This document shows positions 20,867-30,420 of a stretch of 64,000 nucleotides of DNA, piece after piece. Numbering within the stretch: the first letter of the stretch is position 1; every line of letters begins with the position of its first letter. This stretch comes from Zingiber officinale. Taxonomy: Eukaryota > Streptophyta > Magnoliopsida > Zingiberales > Zingiberaceae. The position numbers were made by a program, and so were the translations under genes. The stretch lies in contig NC_055996.1 in NCBI RefSeq assembly GCF_018446385.1, forward strand, positions 132,728,532 through 132,792,531, written 5' to 3'. The notes beneath the pieces are model-generated. The model was given only the letters and a program-made list of their open reading frames with translations, searched no databases and had not been told where the DNA came from.

Positions 20867-22324
20867 ATGGCCGGATCCAACATCCACGCACCAAAATTCG
20901 AAGGGGACTTCGCTAGCTGGAAAAAGCGAATGGAGGTATTTCTTGAAACAGATTATGATTTATTACTAACAATGGAATTTGGCTATGAAGCACCAGAGGG
21001 CAAAGCAAGAAATCAATGGTCAAAGAAGGAGCAGGCTGACCACGTGGCAAACAAGAAAGCATAATTTCATCTGCTAAGTGTACTTCCAACACAAGAAGTC
21101 AATCGAGTCGGTACCTACAACTCGGCAAAGGAGCTTTGGGAGAAATTCCTTGAGTTACACGAAGGAACATCCGAAGCTAAACTTGCAAGACGAGATCTAC
21201 TTCGTAACCAGCTTACAAACCTCCGATTTGAAGAAGGTGAAACAATTGCACATCTACACTCGAGGATTCAGGAACTCATCACCAGACTTACGAATCTCGG
21301 AGAAGAGGTAAGTAACCGAGATTCGCTAAGGTATGCCCTAAATTCCTTTCCTAGAAACTCAAAATGGGCATCACTAGTAGATGCCTTTTACATTTCAAAA
21401 GATCTAAAAAAAATTTCATTAGACGAATTCTTTTCAACTTTTGAAGTGCATGAGTCAAGATGTGCAGGTCTGAAGGAGCCCAAGAATAATGTCTCCCTTA
21501 AAGCTTCGAGAGACGAACCTGAGTCAGAATCTTCTCTCGACGACGAGGAAATGGTAATGATGGTAAGACGATTTAAAAATATTTGTAAATCTAGGAAATC
21601 TAACCATCCGCAGGGAAGAAAGAAAAGAACCATCCGCTGCTACCATTGCGATGAAGAAGGGCACGTCAAGGACAATTGCCCTAAACTGAAGAACAACGGG
21701 AAGGATAAGGGTAAGAAGCCTATCCAAAAGCGCAAGGCCCTAAAAGCGACGTGGGACGATACGTCGTCGGAATCAGAAGTCGAGGAGTTCTCCGGGCTCG
21801 CGTTAATAGCGAGTCATCAAGACGACGACTGCGAATCAAGCTCTTCTGAAATGAGCATCGAAAGCATCAATGAAGGGGGAGCCACGTCCGAAGAGAGCAG
21901 CAGTTCAGGGGGAGAAACCGACAACGAGATCGACAAGGTAAGTGAGGTACGATCTCTTCCTCCTAATAAAATGTTTAAATTCATTAAAATTTTAACAAAA
22001 GATTGCTGCAAATTAGAAAATGAAAATAAAGATTTAAAAGCAATATTAGCTACATCTTGTCCGTTAGAAATGCTAGATAAATCAAATTTAGAAAATGAAA
22101 AATTAAAATTAGAAATTCAAAATTTAAAAATTCAAGTAGAAAACTTGAAAAACTCTGCTTGCTCATCTAAAACCAATTTTAGAAGGTTCAATAATTTGAA
22201 TTGGTATTATAGATATCACCAGGGACAAATTAAAAATATCTCTAGAAAATATGTCCCTAAGAAATTTTTAGTTAATCCAGTAGGTTGGAACCTTTATTGG
22301 GTTCCTAAATCTTGCTTAGTGTAA
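20867..22324 (+). pseudogene. Sirevirus Y Gag with one premature stop
   Basis: The frame starts ATGGCCGGATCC 38 nt after the LTR and keeps one phase to the TAA after CLV at 22324. It is broken only by TAA at 21062-21064, where the B element has a Glu codon. N-terminal residues (PKFEGDFASWKKRMEVF) are the Copia gag domain. Later come NSFPRNSKWASLVDAFYISK, a CX2CX4HX4C zinc knuckle (CYHCDEEGHVKDNC), a Ser/Glu-rich acidic region, a long coiled coil from about 21980 to 22150, and a conserved tail NPVGWNLYWVPKSC. Gag forms the particle and binds RNA. With one stop in 485 codons the copy is young. Confidence 0.9.
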
Positions 22325-23007
22325 ATTTTAAATCAAAGTTAGCGCTTTAAGTGAGAAAATTAAACAAAAATTTCTGTATGGGCTTTGACTAGAAAGTGGT
22401 TGTTGCTCCAATAACCAAGAAGGTCTAGTGCCTTGCCACTGCCTGGAAGCCAAATATTGAAATAAATGTTTAATTAATAAAGCATTAATATTAGAATTAT
22501 TTAATGCTTTAAAAAGTTATTCAAACATGTTTCAAAATTTTGACATAATTTTTTTTTAACTAATTAATTTTTTTTTAAAAATTCTATTTTCAAAAATAAT
22601 TTTTACTTAGAGTGTTTAGAAAAATTTTCAAAAATTATTTTTTCCTAAGTTAAAATTTTACTTAGAGTTTTGTCTGCTCTTATTGATTCAAAAATATTTT
22701 TTCAAAATATTTACTTAAGTTTTATTGATTGCAAAATTTTTTTTCTAACTTAGAATCTTTTGACTTAGAAATTTTTTTTAGGTAGCTTTTCAAAATTTTC
22801 TAAGTCTTTAACCCTTAGATTGTTTCTTGGAACCCCATTTTTTTTGTGATCAAAGGGGGAGAAAGATAAGTATAAGTCTAGGGGGAGGTAGACTAAAACT
22901 ATTTTTTTTCTCTATCTTTGTGCACTAAATTGTAAATTTAGTTAGTTTATTTTTTGTCTAGTTAACCCTAGCTTAACTTGGGTTGATCACACCAAAAAGG
23001 GGGAGAT
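22325..23007 (+). other. Y 3' untranslated region
   Basis: It contains the conserved hairpin module (22381-22475), a long AT-rich tract with repeated CTAAGT and TTTTCAAAA motifs, and the polypurine tracts. There is no open frame of interest. Confidence 0.75.
22381..22475 (+). other. Conserved hairpin-rich module (Y plus copy)
   Basis: GGTTGTTG (22398-22405) pairs with CAATAACC (22409-22416) around CTC, AAGG (22420-22423) pairs with CCTT (22431-22434), and AGTGG (22395) can pair with CCACT (22436-22440). It is non-coding, directly after gag. Function unknown. Confidence 0.6.
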
Positions 23008-24070
23008 TGTTGGAACCCCAAGGTTGGTTTTGGTGTGATCAACAAGTTAAGTTAGGTTCTGTTGTTTTCTAACCTTGTGTCTAAGTGTGCAGGAGCTTAG
23101 TAGCACAGGTACTCGAGCGGAAGACGCAGCTAGCGAGAAGGACGGCACGCGGTGCGTCCGAGGGACGAGGCGCTGCGGAAGAGTACACCGGCGGACGAGA
23201 AGGAAGTGCGCGCGATGGTTCCGAGGTACGAAAGCCGGAGCGGAAGATTGCTCGGGGAGCAAGAGACGCAGCTAGCGCGAAGGTCGGCACGGGGTGCGAT
23301 CGAGGGACGAAGTCTGCGGATGAGTACGCTGGTGGACGAGAAGGGACACGCGGCAATTCCGAGGGACGAGAAGCCGGAGGGAAGCACGCTCGAGAAGACC
23401 GGAAGATGGGTTCGGGTGAGCCCTATTCCGGATGTCAGAGATCACCCAATCAAGCGGATCCGGAGCAGAAGACCCGGACCGAAACGGGGACTTAACGGAG
23501 AAGTGGTCCCGGACAAAAAGTCAACCATAGTTGACTTTTTGCTCCGGGGCGCCCGGAGCTGTCCGGGGCGCCCGGAATGCTTCCGGGCGCCCGGAGCTGT
23601 CCGGGGCGCCCGGAATGCTTCCGGGCGCCCGGACCCTGATTTTGACCAAGATCGCGATTTACGCGATCTGAACGTTGGGGGATAAAACTTTATCCCCCCC
23701 AGGGCGCCCGGAACCCTTCCAGGCGCCCCGACCAAGGCTATAAATATAGCCTTGGTCCAGAAGCTCTTCATCAGTTCAGAAATTGTAAACAACACTTGTG
23801 TGCTTCCACTGTTTAGATTAGCTTCTGTCTTTCTGTGCTTACACTGCTGTAAACGAGGCTTCTCCGCCTGAAGGAGCTCTTAGTACGATCTTCATCCTTG
23901 GATTAACAACCTCTCCGGTTGTAACCAAGTCAAATTCGGTGCCTCGTTTTTATGCCTTATTTTCTATTTAATCTATTTTTTATGTGTTAGCTTAATCGTA
24001 CGAGAAAGGGTTGTGTTTGATTTTTCAGGGCTATTCAACCCCCCTTCTAGCCGGCCGCATCGGTCCAACA
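23008..24070 (+). repeat. 3' LTR of Sirevirus Y, plus copy
   Basis: TGTTGGAACC to CGGTCCAACA, with AAAAAGGGGGAGAT directly before it. At 23540-23635 it has repeated GGGCGCCCGG units, an expansion relative to the 5' LTR, and at 23730-23757 a perfect dyad (arm GACCAAGGCTATA) around the TATA box. Confidence 0.9.
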
Positions 24071-24663
24071 GTTCCAACACAAACTAAAATCATTGAATCA
24101 ATTCGAATAATTGGAATAGTGATTCATTGAATTCGAAATTACATGAGAATCAATGAGTTAGAATCATTGGGTGAACTTGAGTTCACCAAGGAAGTTGAAT
24201 GGTCAAAATTGAACCATTGGATCGAATGGTCAATTTTGAGCCATTGGATTGGAAGATGAAATGGTAAAACCCTTTGGTATTCATGAGATGGATATATATA
24301 TCATTTTGGATGATATTTTCAAGAGATGATAAAAACCTTTAGTCTTCTTTTTTTCCTCCTTCTCTCTCTTGGCCGAAACCCCTTCTTGTGGTTGCTAGCA
24401 CAACCTTAGGTGGTTTCCTTTTCTATCTTGTGAGTTTGTGAGACAAACGAAGGCAAGGCTTGTTCGTGTGGATATCGTAGAGGTGCGAACGTGTGATCGT
24501 GCTGAGATCCAAGCTGTCTGGAGTTCGTGAGCACACATCAAAGGTATAACCACTATCATGCAACTTAGTATAAGTTATTTTCTTTCCCTTTCGCATGGAT
24601 CTCTTGGAGGAACTAGAAGTTTTTCGCTGCGCTTTCGCGTGTTTAGCTCCCTAGTTCCTTACA
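24071..24663 (+). mobile_element. Probable Copia LTR fragment (Z)
   Basis: This non-coding block differs from both flanks. It shows repeated ATTGGAT and AATTGAACC phrases and a LTR-like end CTCCCTAGTTCCTTACA, after which the Gypsy antisense gene resumes. The 5' end abuts the Y 3' LTR with no clear TG start, so it is truncated or the Y element landed inside it. Assignment as an LTR is by general appearance. Confidence 0.45.
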
Positions 24664-25900
24664 CCCCGGACAAAGACGACACCCGATCGGATGAAAGCGA
24701 AGTATGTTGGACCATCGTCGCTCACTCGAGCGCAGGTGTGGAGGTTTCACCCCACTCGAAAGGAAGACGTGGGCTAGTCCTGGTTGGAGTTTGTGTAACA
24801 GAGGTGGTGGATCGGGCTGCAATCTCCGTGTGGCGCCTCTTTCGGCTTATCATTGGCTCCCCGAAAGAAGCCGATTCCGAGACCTCGTTGACCGTAATCA
24901 CTGGAAGTTGTTCGGGCAGAGGATTTGCTGCGCCAACCGCTTCACCACCAACCGTATGGTTGGCTACTTCTTTGCTCCCTTGAGCTGGGCCTCCTGTGCT
25001 CTCTCCGAGTGGATCTTCGTGGGAGCCGATCGATTGCAAGTTGCATCTCTCTAGCTCGGCCATAGGCGCGACATTAATGTCTGCATCCGCAAGCTTACAC
25101 CTGCCGGCTAGATGCGCTGACAACATGATTTGAGCTGCACAGAAGGAAGAAAAATCAATTAGATTCAAAGGTTGGTGAAAAGAAAGAGCATACCTAGGCT
25201 GGACGGAATCCTTGTGGGGATCGGGCTCAGGCCGAACACGTAGATGACGTCCTCCAGCAACAACTTGTGGATATGATATTTCTGGTCGGCCAAGATGGAA
25301 GTTGTATGGAGGTAGTCCGATCAGCTCTTGTATTTCTTGAGCTCAAGAGGGTTCGGCACCTCTAATTGCCAGCTGGTCGAAAAGTTCGGCCATTTGGGAA
25401 AGCGAACAAAGAAGTAGTAGTCCTTCCAATGCTTGTTAGAGGGTGTCATCTTATCAAAGAAGACTAAGCTCACTCAAACTTGGAAGAGAAAAGTCCCCGG
25501 CTCGAACAATTTGGGGTAATAGAAATAGTGAAAGAGCCGAAGAGTAAGAGGAATGTTGTGCATGCGGAATAGGACGACGACCCCACACAGCAGTCGAAAG
25601 GAGTTTGACACTAGTTGATGAAGAGATATACGAAAATATTTACAAATGACAGAGAAGAAATGGTGGATCGGGAACCGCAGACCGACGGTAAATTGATCCC
25701 TGAAGAAGCATACAAAATCCGGAGGCGGCTCATTCGATCAAAAGATGAAGGAAACCCAATTTAGTAATCGGAGGGAATTTCAAAGGCAGCTCTCAAAATC
25801 TCAACATCGCCTCCATCAAACCTGAACTCGATGGGCGTGTACCAGAGCTCTAGGACAAAGACAGGAGGTTGAGAGGAGCTTGCCAGCAGAAATAGACATC
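24664..25900 (-). pseudogene. Tat antisense gene, N-terminal and middle parts (copy 2)
   Basis: Reading from about 25900 down, the N-terminal region resembles the Transposase_28 family (putative Gypsy-type transposon protein): FFRDQFTVGLRFPIH, LCGVVVLFRMH, FHYFYYPK, GTFLFQ and FFDKMTPSNKHWKDYYFF are recognisable. The initiator Met codon of the other copy reads CTG here. A TAA occurs about 30 codons in and other stops follow. A 59-bp intron (25135-25193, GT-AG) is followed by a long open exon (25168-24722) with Glu/Pro-rich, basic (RKRRHTEIAAR) disordered sequence. It ends at the Z junction and its C-terminus lies at 9136-9777. Confidence 0.78.
25135..25193 (-). other. 59-bp intron in the Tat antisense gene (copy 2)
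   Basis: On the minus strand, donor CCTAG|GTATGC and acceptor TTCTGTGCAG|CTCAAATC. The other copy has a GT-AG intron of exactly the same length at the same place (59480-59538). Confidence 0.75.
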
Positions 25901-25979
25901 GACAAGAAACAACAAAGAAGTTCGATTGAAATAAAGGACGCTAAGACCAACGAATAGAGCCAATTGAAGGGTATAGAAA

Positions 25980-26100
25980 GCTTACTAGAGATATCGCTAC
26001 GATCGCCAAAAAGGGAGAAGAACGCAGTGTCACTGGAATGATCGAAGAGGAAGACGCAGAGTGAGGGAGATGACGACGCAAGTGAGGTTTATAAACCTCA
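25980..26100 (-). promoter_or_regulatory. Antisense promoter and 5' intron donor (copy 2)
   Basis: A TATA box sits in an 18-bp perfect palindrome at 26083-26100 (TGAGGTTTATAAACCTCA). Downstream on the minus strand is a donor CTCTA|GTAAGC at 25985. Both are matched at corresponding places in the complete element (61344-61354 and 61222). Confidence 0.6.
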
Positions 26101-26649
26101 TGGCCGATAGACCTTAGCCGTCCGATCCAAAGCTACGGAAACCTAGAAGCAAATCCCATCATTGATTTTGAAAAGGCACACGCCTTGTTACAAGAGAATA
26201 TCCACCTGTCACATCGAGCGTGCAGCGACAATAAGAGACACGTGTCCTTCGGTCACCGGATAACATTTAATGAGCTTAATTAAAAAATGTATGGTTGCGT
26301 GCTCGTCCATAACTATCAGGGATTTGCATGGTCTTCAAGAAATTTGGATGACGTCAGCCGAGACCGAACTCACCCGAGGACGTGTAAGGAAAAGGCAAAC
26401 ATGTGTCAAGTATTACTGCTCATCATCCCAATCGGCACAAAGAACGGGTTACAAGAATGAATCTGGCAACTACAGAATGAAGCTAAGTGGCATTGGCTTG
26501 TAGGTCGATCAGCGATTAAAAATCAAGCACAACCTGATCGACCACTGAAACATATGAGCCGAACGGTCCTTCAAATCGCCGAAGACACATTTTCTTGTCC
26601 AGTCAGTCAGACTTGCAGCTTCCTTCGACTAGACTTGAAGGGAGGCTTG

Positions 26650-27242
26650 TGATGCGACGGTAAGGAGGAGCCCACCTAGCACCGGTCAACACTACAATGG
26701 AGGTCAAAGTCAAAACGATCAACGTGGCCCGAGCGAGAGGGGGCTACATTGGTCGATCGGAGGAACCGTCGTCCGATCGACCGTTTGGATGAAACAACGT
26801 CCGATCAGCCCGAACGACAGGAGAACGAGTCGACCGGGCCACCCGTCCGGCTCGGGGTATGCCATTGACAGTGTAATAGATTGATATAATAAAAGAGGAA
26901 AAGACAGATACTTAATAAGGGGAAGAGAAAATAAAAGAGTGCGGAGAAGCCAAGATAAAGATGTCTTCTATCTATAATTAATATCATTAAATAAGGGCAT
27001 ATGAAACGTTACTAAAACAGGTAAAAAAGAGTATGATATGTATGAAGAAAGACAAGACTCATTTTCTATCCCTCTTATTTTCGATTCATCTCATTCTGTT
27101 TCTAACTTGAGCGTCGGAGGCCCAACGCCAGGGACCTCTTCCCTGGTTTGATTTGTTTTGTAGATAGGAGCGAGGTCTTCATCTAGTCAGTGGAACTGTT
27201 ACATCCCCGGCTTTCCAGCTTCACTCTTTCAGACAGGGATCA
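26650..27242 (+). repeat. 3' LTR of the truncated Tat element
   Basis: TGATGCGACGGTAAGG to CAGACAGGGATCA, with a purine-rich tract (AAGGGAGGCTTG) before it. Both ends match those of the complete Gypsy LTRs, but it is about half their length. Confidence 0.82.
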
Positions 27243-27320
27243 CTCAGCTATGACGTATACGTAGAAATTTAAAGGGCGTAACCAAAAGATGCCGAACTTC
27301 CAGGGTTGACCGCTGTGTGC

Positions 27321-28642
27321 TACGCTAAGTCATCATTGATTCCCTTTATTGCTCATCACTCCTAAACTGATTCCCTGTAAAATTAAATCTTCACCCTCTC
27401 ATCCCCATTTCCCCCTTAACATGTTGAGCACAACCCGATTCTAAGGTTGATTCCCTAGCACCAAGCGCTATTTTCTCCCAAGCCCGAGTGTCAAACACCT
27501 TACGTCTGAAGCCCTACGACACTCAAGGTTCGAGCCCAATAACTTCCTTCAATCCTTTTCCTTCCGAGCCCAACTTGACAAGACCTAAGTTGGAACAACC
27601 TCCACGCTTCGGCTTTTGGGAGCATCTCAAGTCCTTAATCACAACGTATTATAGGGCATCAATATCATAGGAATGCACATTCACTTCTAAATCAAATTTA
27701 GGATAAAATATGTTTATTTAGAATTATTAACTATTTTATATGTTTTAGTAAGGAATGTTCATTAAAAAATTTATTATTTTATTATGAATTTATTTTTTTT
27801 ATCTTTACTAAATAATCTATAAATTTTTATTATTTTAAATTATATATAATATTTATTTTGAGTAAAAATATTAATAGTTGATCTTGATAATATTTTTAAT
27901 AAATAAGTTAGCAATGCCAATTATTTGTGCCAAAAAAAAAAAAAGAAGGTTTTTTGAAGAATTATTTTATTAATCGGATTAATTAAAAATTTTTGGTAGG
28001 GTGATTTTTAAATTTAAGAATCAGGGGGCAATTTGTTACTTTGCCTTCCACCGACACTGCTATGGGTTTTCCTTATCCTAAAACCCTATCATGCTCCTCT
28101 TCGTCGACTATTTTATTACTAGGCTAGCCCATCGACTCAATGGCCGACGCCCTCCCCCTCTCTGGCCGGATAGCCATCGTCACCGGCGCCGCCCGCGGAA
28201 TTGGCCGTGGTGTCGCCGTCCACCTTGCCTCCCTCGGCGCCTTCCTCGTTCTCGGCGACTGCTCCGACACCCCCAATTTAGAACAACTTGCCGCCGAGCT
28301 CAATGCCTCCACTGATCGCCCACCTCGCGCCATTGCCCTCCGCGTGGACATCTCTGACGCCGGTGCCGTCAAATCGCTCTTCGACGCCGCAGAATCCACC
28401 TTCGGCGGCCGCGCTCACATCATCGTCACCTGCGCCGCGATCTGCGACTACGACTACCCATTCCTGGCTGAAACCACCGAAGAGGTCTGGGACCGCACGT
28501 TGGCCGTCAACGCCCGAGGGAGCTTCCTTTGCTGCCGGGAGGCCGCGAATCGGCTGGTCCGCGGCGGAGCGGGGAGGATCGTGTGCTTCTCGTCCTCGGG
28601 GGTGGGCGCGCTACGTCCGGGTTACTCGGCGTACGTGGCGTC
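27321..28642 (+). repeat. Segmental duplication, copy 2 (upstream region + SDR-B2)
   Basis: It is the partner of 7071-8396. The 80 bp between the Gypsy LTR and this block (27243-27320) has no counterpart in copy 1. The upstream part to 28139 is non-coding and AT-rich from about 27660. I see no convincing TATA box next to the gene. Confidence 0.88.
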
Positions 28643-28913
28643 GAAGGCGGCGGTGGAGGTGATGGTGAAGGTGCTGGCGAAGGAGCTGAAGGGGACGGGG
28701 ATCACGGCCAACTGCGTGGCGCCCGGGCCGGTGAAGACGCCGATGTTCTACGGGGGGAAGAGCGACGAGGTGGTGCAGAGCGTACTGGAGGAGAGTCCGA
28801 TGGGGCGACTGGGGGAGGTGGAGGACATCGCGCCGGTGGTGGGGTTCCTGTGCACCGACGGCGCCGGGTGGGTGAATGGGCAGGTCGTCCGAGTCAACGG
28901 AGGCTACGTTTGA
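28140..28913 (+). CDS. SDR-B2: short-chain dehydrogenase/reductase, B type
   Basis: An intact single-exon gene of 257 residues beginning MADALPLSGRIAIVTG. Classical SDR features are the TGAARGIG coenzyme loop (15-22), an NARG motif (124-127), the Ser region (FSSSGVG, about 150-156), Tyr165 and Lys169 in YVASK, and the C-terminal WVNGQVVRVNGGYV. Relatives are plant NADPH-dependent aldehyde reductase-like proteins. Two unusual points: Asp40 (LGDCSD) where A-type and many relatives have Tyr at the end of the second strand, a position where an acid favours NAD(H); and CAAI in place of the usual NNAG-type turn near 98-101. There is no obvious transit peptide, so cytosol is likely. The start is the first ATG and matches SDR-A2. 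Confidence 0.93.
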   Translation: MADALPLSGRIAIVTGAARGIGRGVAVHLASLGAFLVLGDCSDTPNLEQLAAELNASTDRPPRAIALRVDISDAGAVKSLFDAAESTFGGRAHIIVTCAAICDYDYPFLAETTEEVWDRTLAVNARGSFLCCREAANRLVRGGAGRIVCFSSSGVGALRPGYSAYVASKAAVEVMVKVLAKELKGTGITANCVAPGPVKTPMFYGGKSDEVVQSVLEESPMGRLGEVEDIAPVVGFLCTDGAGWVNGQVVRVNGGYV

Positions 28914-29914
28914 TTTGATCCCTCTCAGTATTCAGTTATCAGGATTCCGGCTCGCCGTCTTCAGCTCCCCGTGTTCCATTTTCCGTCTTGATTCTCTGTT
29001 ATGTGCACTGTTCCCGGCCATGAATGCTGGTTTCTCTTGCTGCTCCGTTGTGATTGTCGGTAGGGCAGGTCTTTAGATCTAGTGTCTACTGTTCCTTTTA
29101 GCCATGTAGTTTGCTCTGTTGTGACTGTCGATTTCATTTCGCAGTTGATTGAATCTTTGGTGAAGTAATTGTTTTTTTTTCCAGATCTATAGATCTGATG
29201 GATGCATTTCGTCAAATGGTTCTGCACTATTCGTCCGCAGGAGCAGCCGACTCTCAGGTTAACTCGTGTCTCGTGTCTCGTGTCTCGTGTCTCGTGTCTC
29301 GTGTCTCGTGTCTCGTGTCTCGTGTCTCGTGTCTCGTCTCTCGTCTCTCGTCTCTCGTCTCTCGTCTCTCGTCTCTCGTGCCAGACAAATCTAATTAAAA
29401 TGGATACTTAAATAGATTATAATATTTATTTATATTTAATGTGAAATTAATAGGTGATATTTATTTTAGTTACTGTTTAGAAAAATTAATAGATCGAAAA
29501 TAGCAGGTCACATCCTCTAGTTCTTATCTCTCCCCCAAAACAATCCAATTAAATTATTGATACGGTAAAAAAATATAATTTATGTACAAAATCACAATTT
29601 AGATGATATTTTTTAAAAGAAGAATTCACTGTGTGAAAGAAATCTGAAAAAATTAGAGAATCTCTCCTATTCCATAATTCTTAGTCCCCTACGATGTCGT
29701 TTATATAGTAAATTTATTTTTTAAAAAATGAAAATCTAAAATACATAAATAATAAATTTTTATATATATTTTTTTAACTTTATAAATGTATTTAATAAGA
29801 TTTTTTCTCAATTTTGATTTAAATATATTTATAAGGTAAAAAAACTAAAAAATTATAATAATACTTCCACTTTTTTTTAATGAATTCACATAATAAAATG
29901 GACCAAGTGTGTAA
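28914..29914 (+). other. SDR-B2 3' flank
   Basis: Probable 3' untranslated DNA to about 29250, then a heptamer microsatellite and AT-rich DNA up to the Harbinger element. No further gene is visible. Confidence 0.6.
29261..29380. repeat. Heptamer microsatellite in two phases
   Basis: About ten copies of GTGTCTC are followed by about seven of GTCTCTC, a one-base variant (G to C at the third position), with a sharp switch near 29337. Confidence 0.9.
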
Positions 29915-30420
29915 GATCATGTTCAATAGGTACCCTTTTACACCATTTTGATGTAAAAGAGACATCAAATCTCCTCCAATGGAGATCCAAAATTTACACT
30001 AAAATGATGCAAGTGAACAGTGATGGTGCTGCACTATTCACTTGCACCAAAATGGTGCAAGTACGACTTTTTAAAATATAATATATTATAATATTAAATT
30101 TATATTTAAAATATTTTTAAATATTATAAATTAATATTATTTAATTTAATTTAATTTATTATGTAAATTTTATATATTATAAATTTATATTAGTTATTAA
30201 CTTAAATAAGAAATATTTAAAATATTTGTTATATTACTAAGATTATAAATATATTAAAATTTATAATATTGTTAATTTAATAACAAACACACAATTAAAC
30301 ATTTAAAATTTTAAAATACATAACACATAATCCATCATACAATTTAAAATGTCACAAATACTAAAGTAAACATACATTTAAATAACTACAATAACATTGC
30401 AATACTAAACAAATCAATAT

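Larger units (their letters stand above)
19874..24070 (+). mobile_element. Sirevirus Y, plus-strand copy, 5' LTR missing its first 32 bp
   Basis: It has a truncated 5' LTR (to 20828), primer site AGTGGTATCAGAGCC at 20829, gag (20867-22324), multiple polypurine tracts (GGGGGAG at 22855, 22891 and 23000) and a complete 3' LTR (23008-24070). No pol is present, so it is a gag-only Sirevirus. The missing LTR start and the shared CAACA with the neighbouring inverted LTR place a rearrangement junction at 19874-19878. Confidence 0.87.
8397..27242 (+). mobile_element. Tat-type Gypsy element, 3' part only, with nested insertions
   Basis: It contains, in order, the tandem array, the C-terminal end of the antisense gene (9136-9777), a large composite insertion (9778-24663), the middle and N-terminal parts of the antisense gene, and a 3' LTR (26650-27242). 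The 5' LTR, gag and pol are missing, and the left break lies inside the SDR-B1 pseudogene. Its LTR is much shorter than that of the complete element, so it is a different subfamily. Confidence 0.8.

Noticed and set aside
24071..24090. GTTCC next to the Y 3' LTR as a target duplication
   Set aside because: The left end of the Y composite is rearranged and has no matching pentamer, so a TSD cannot be shown.
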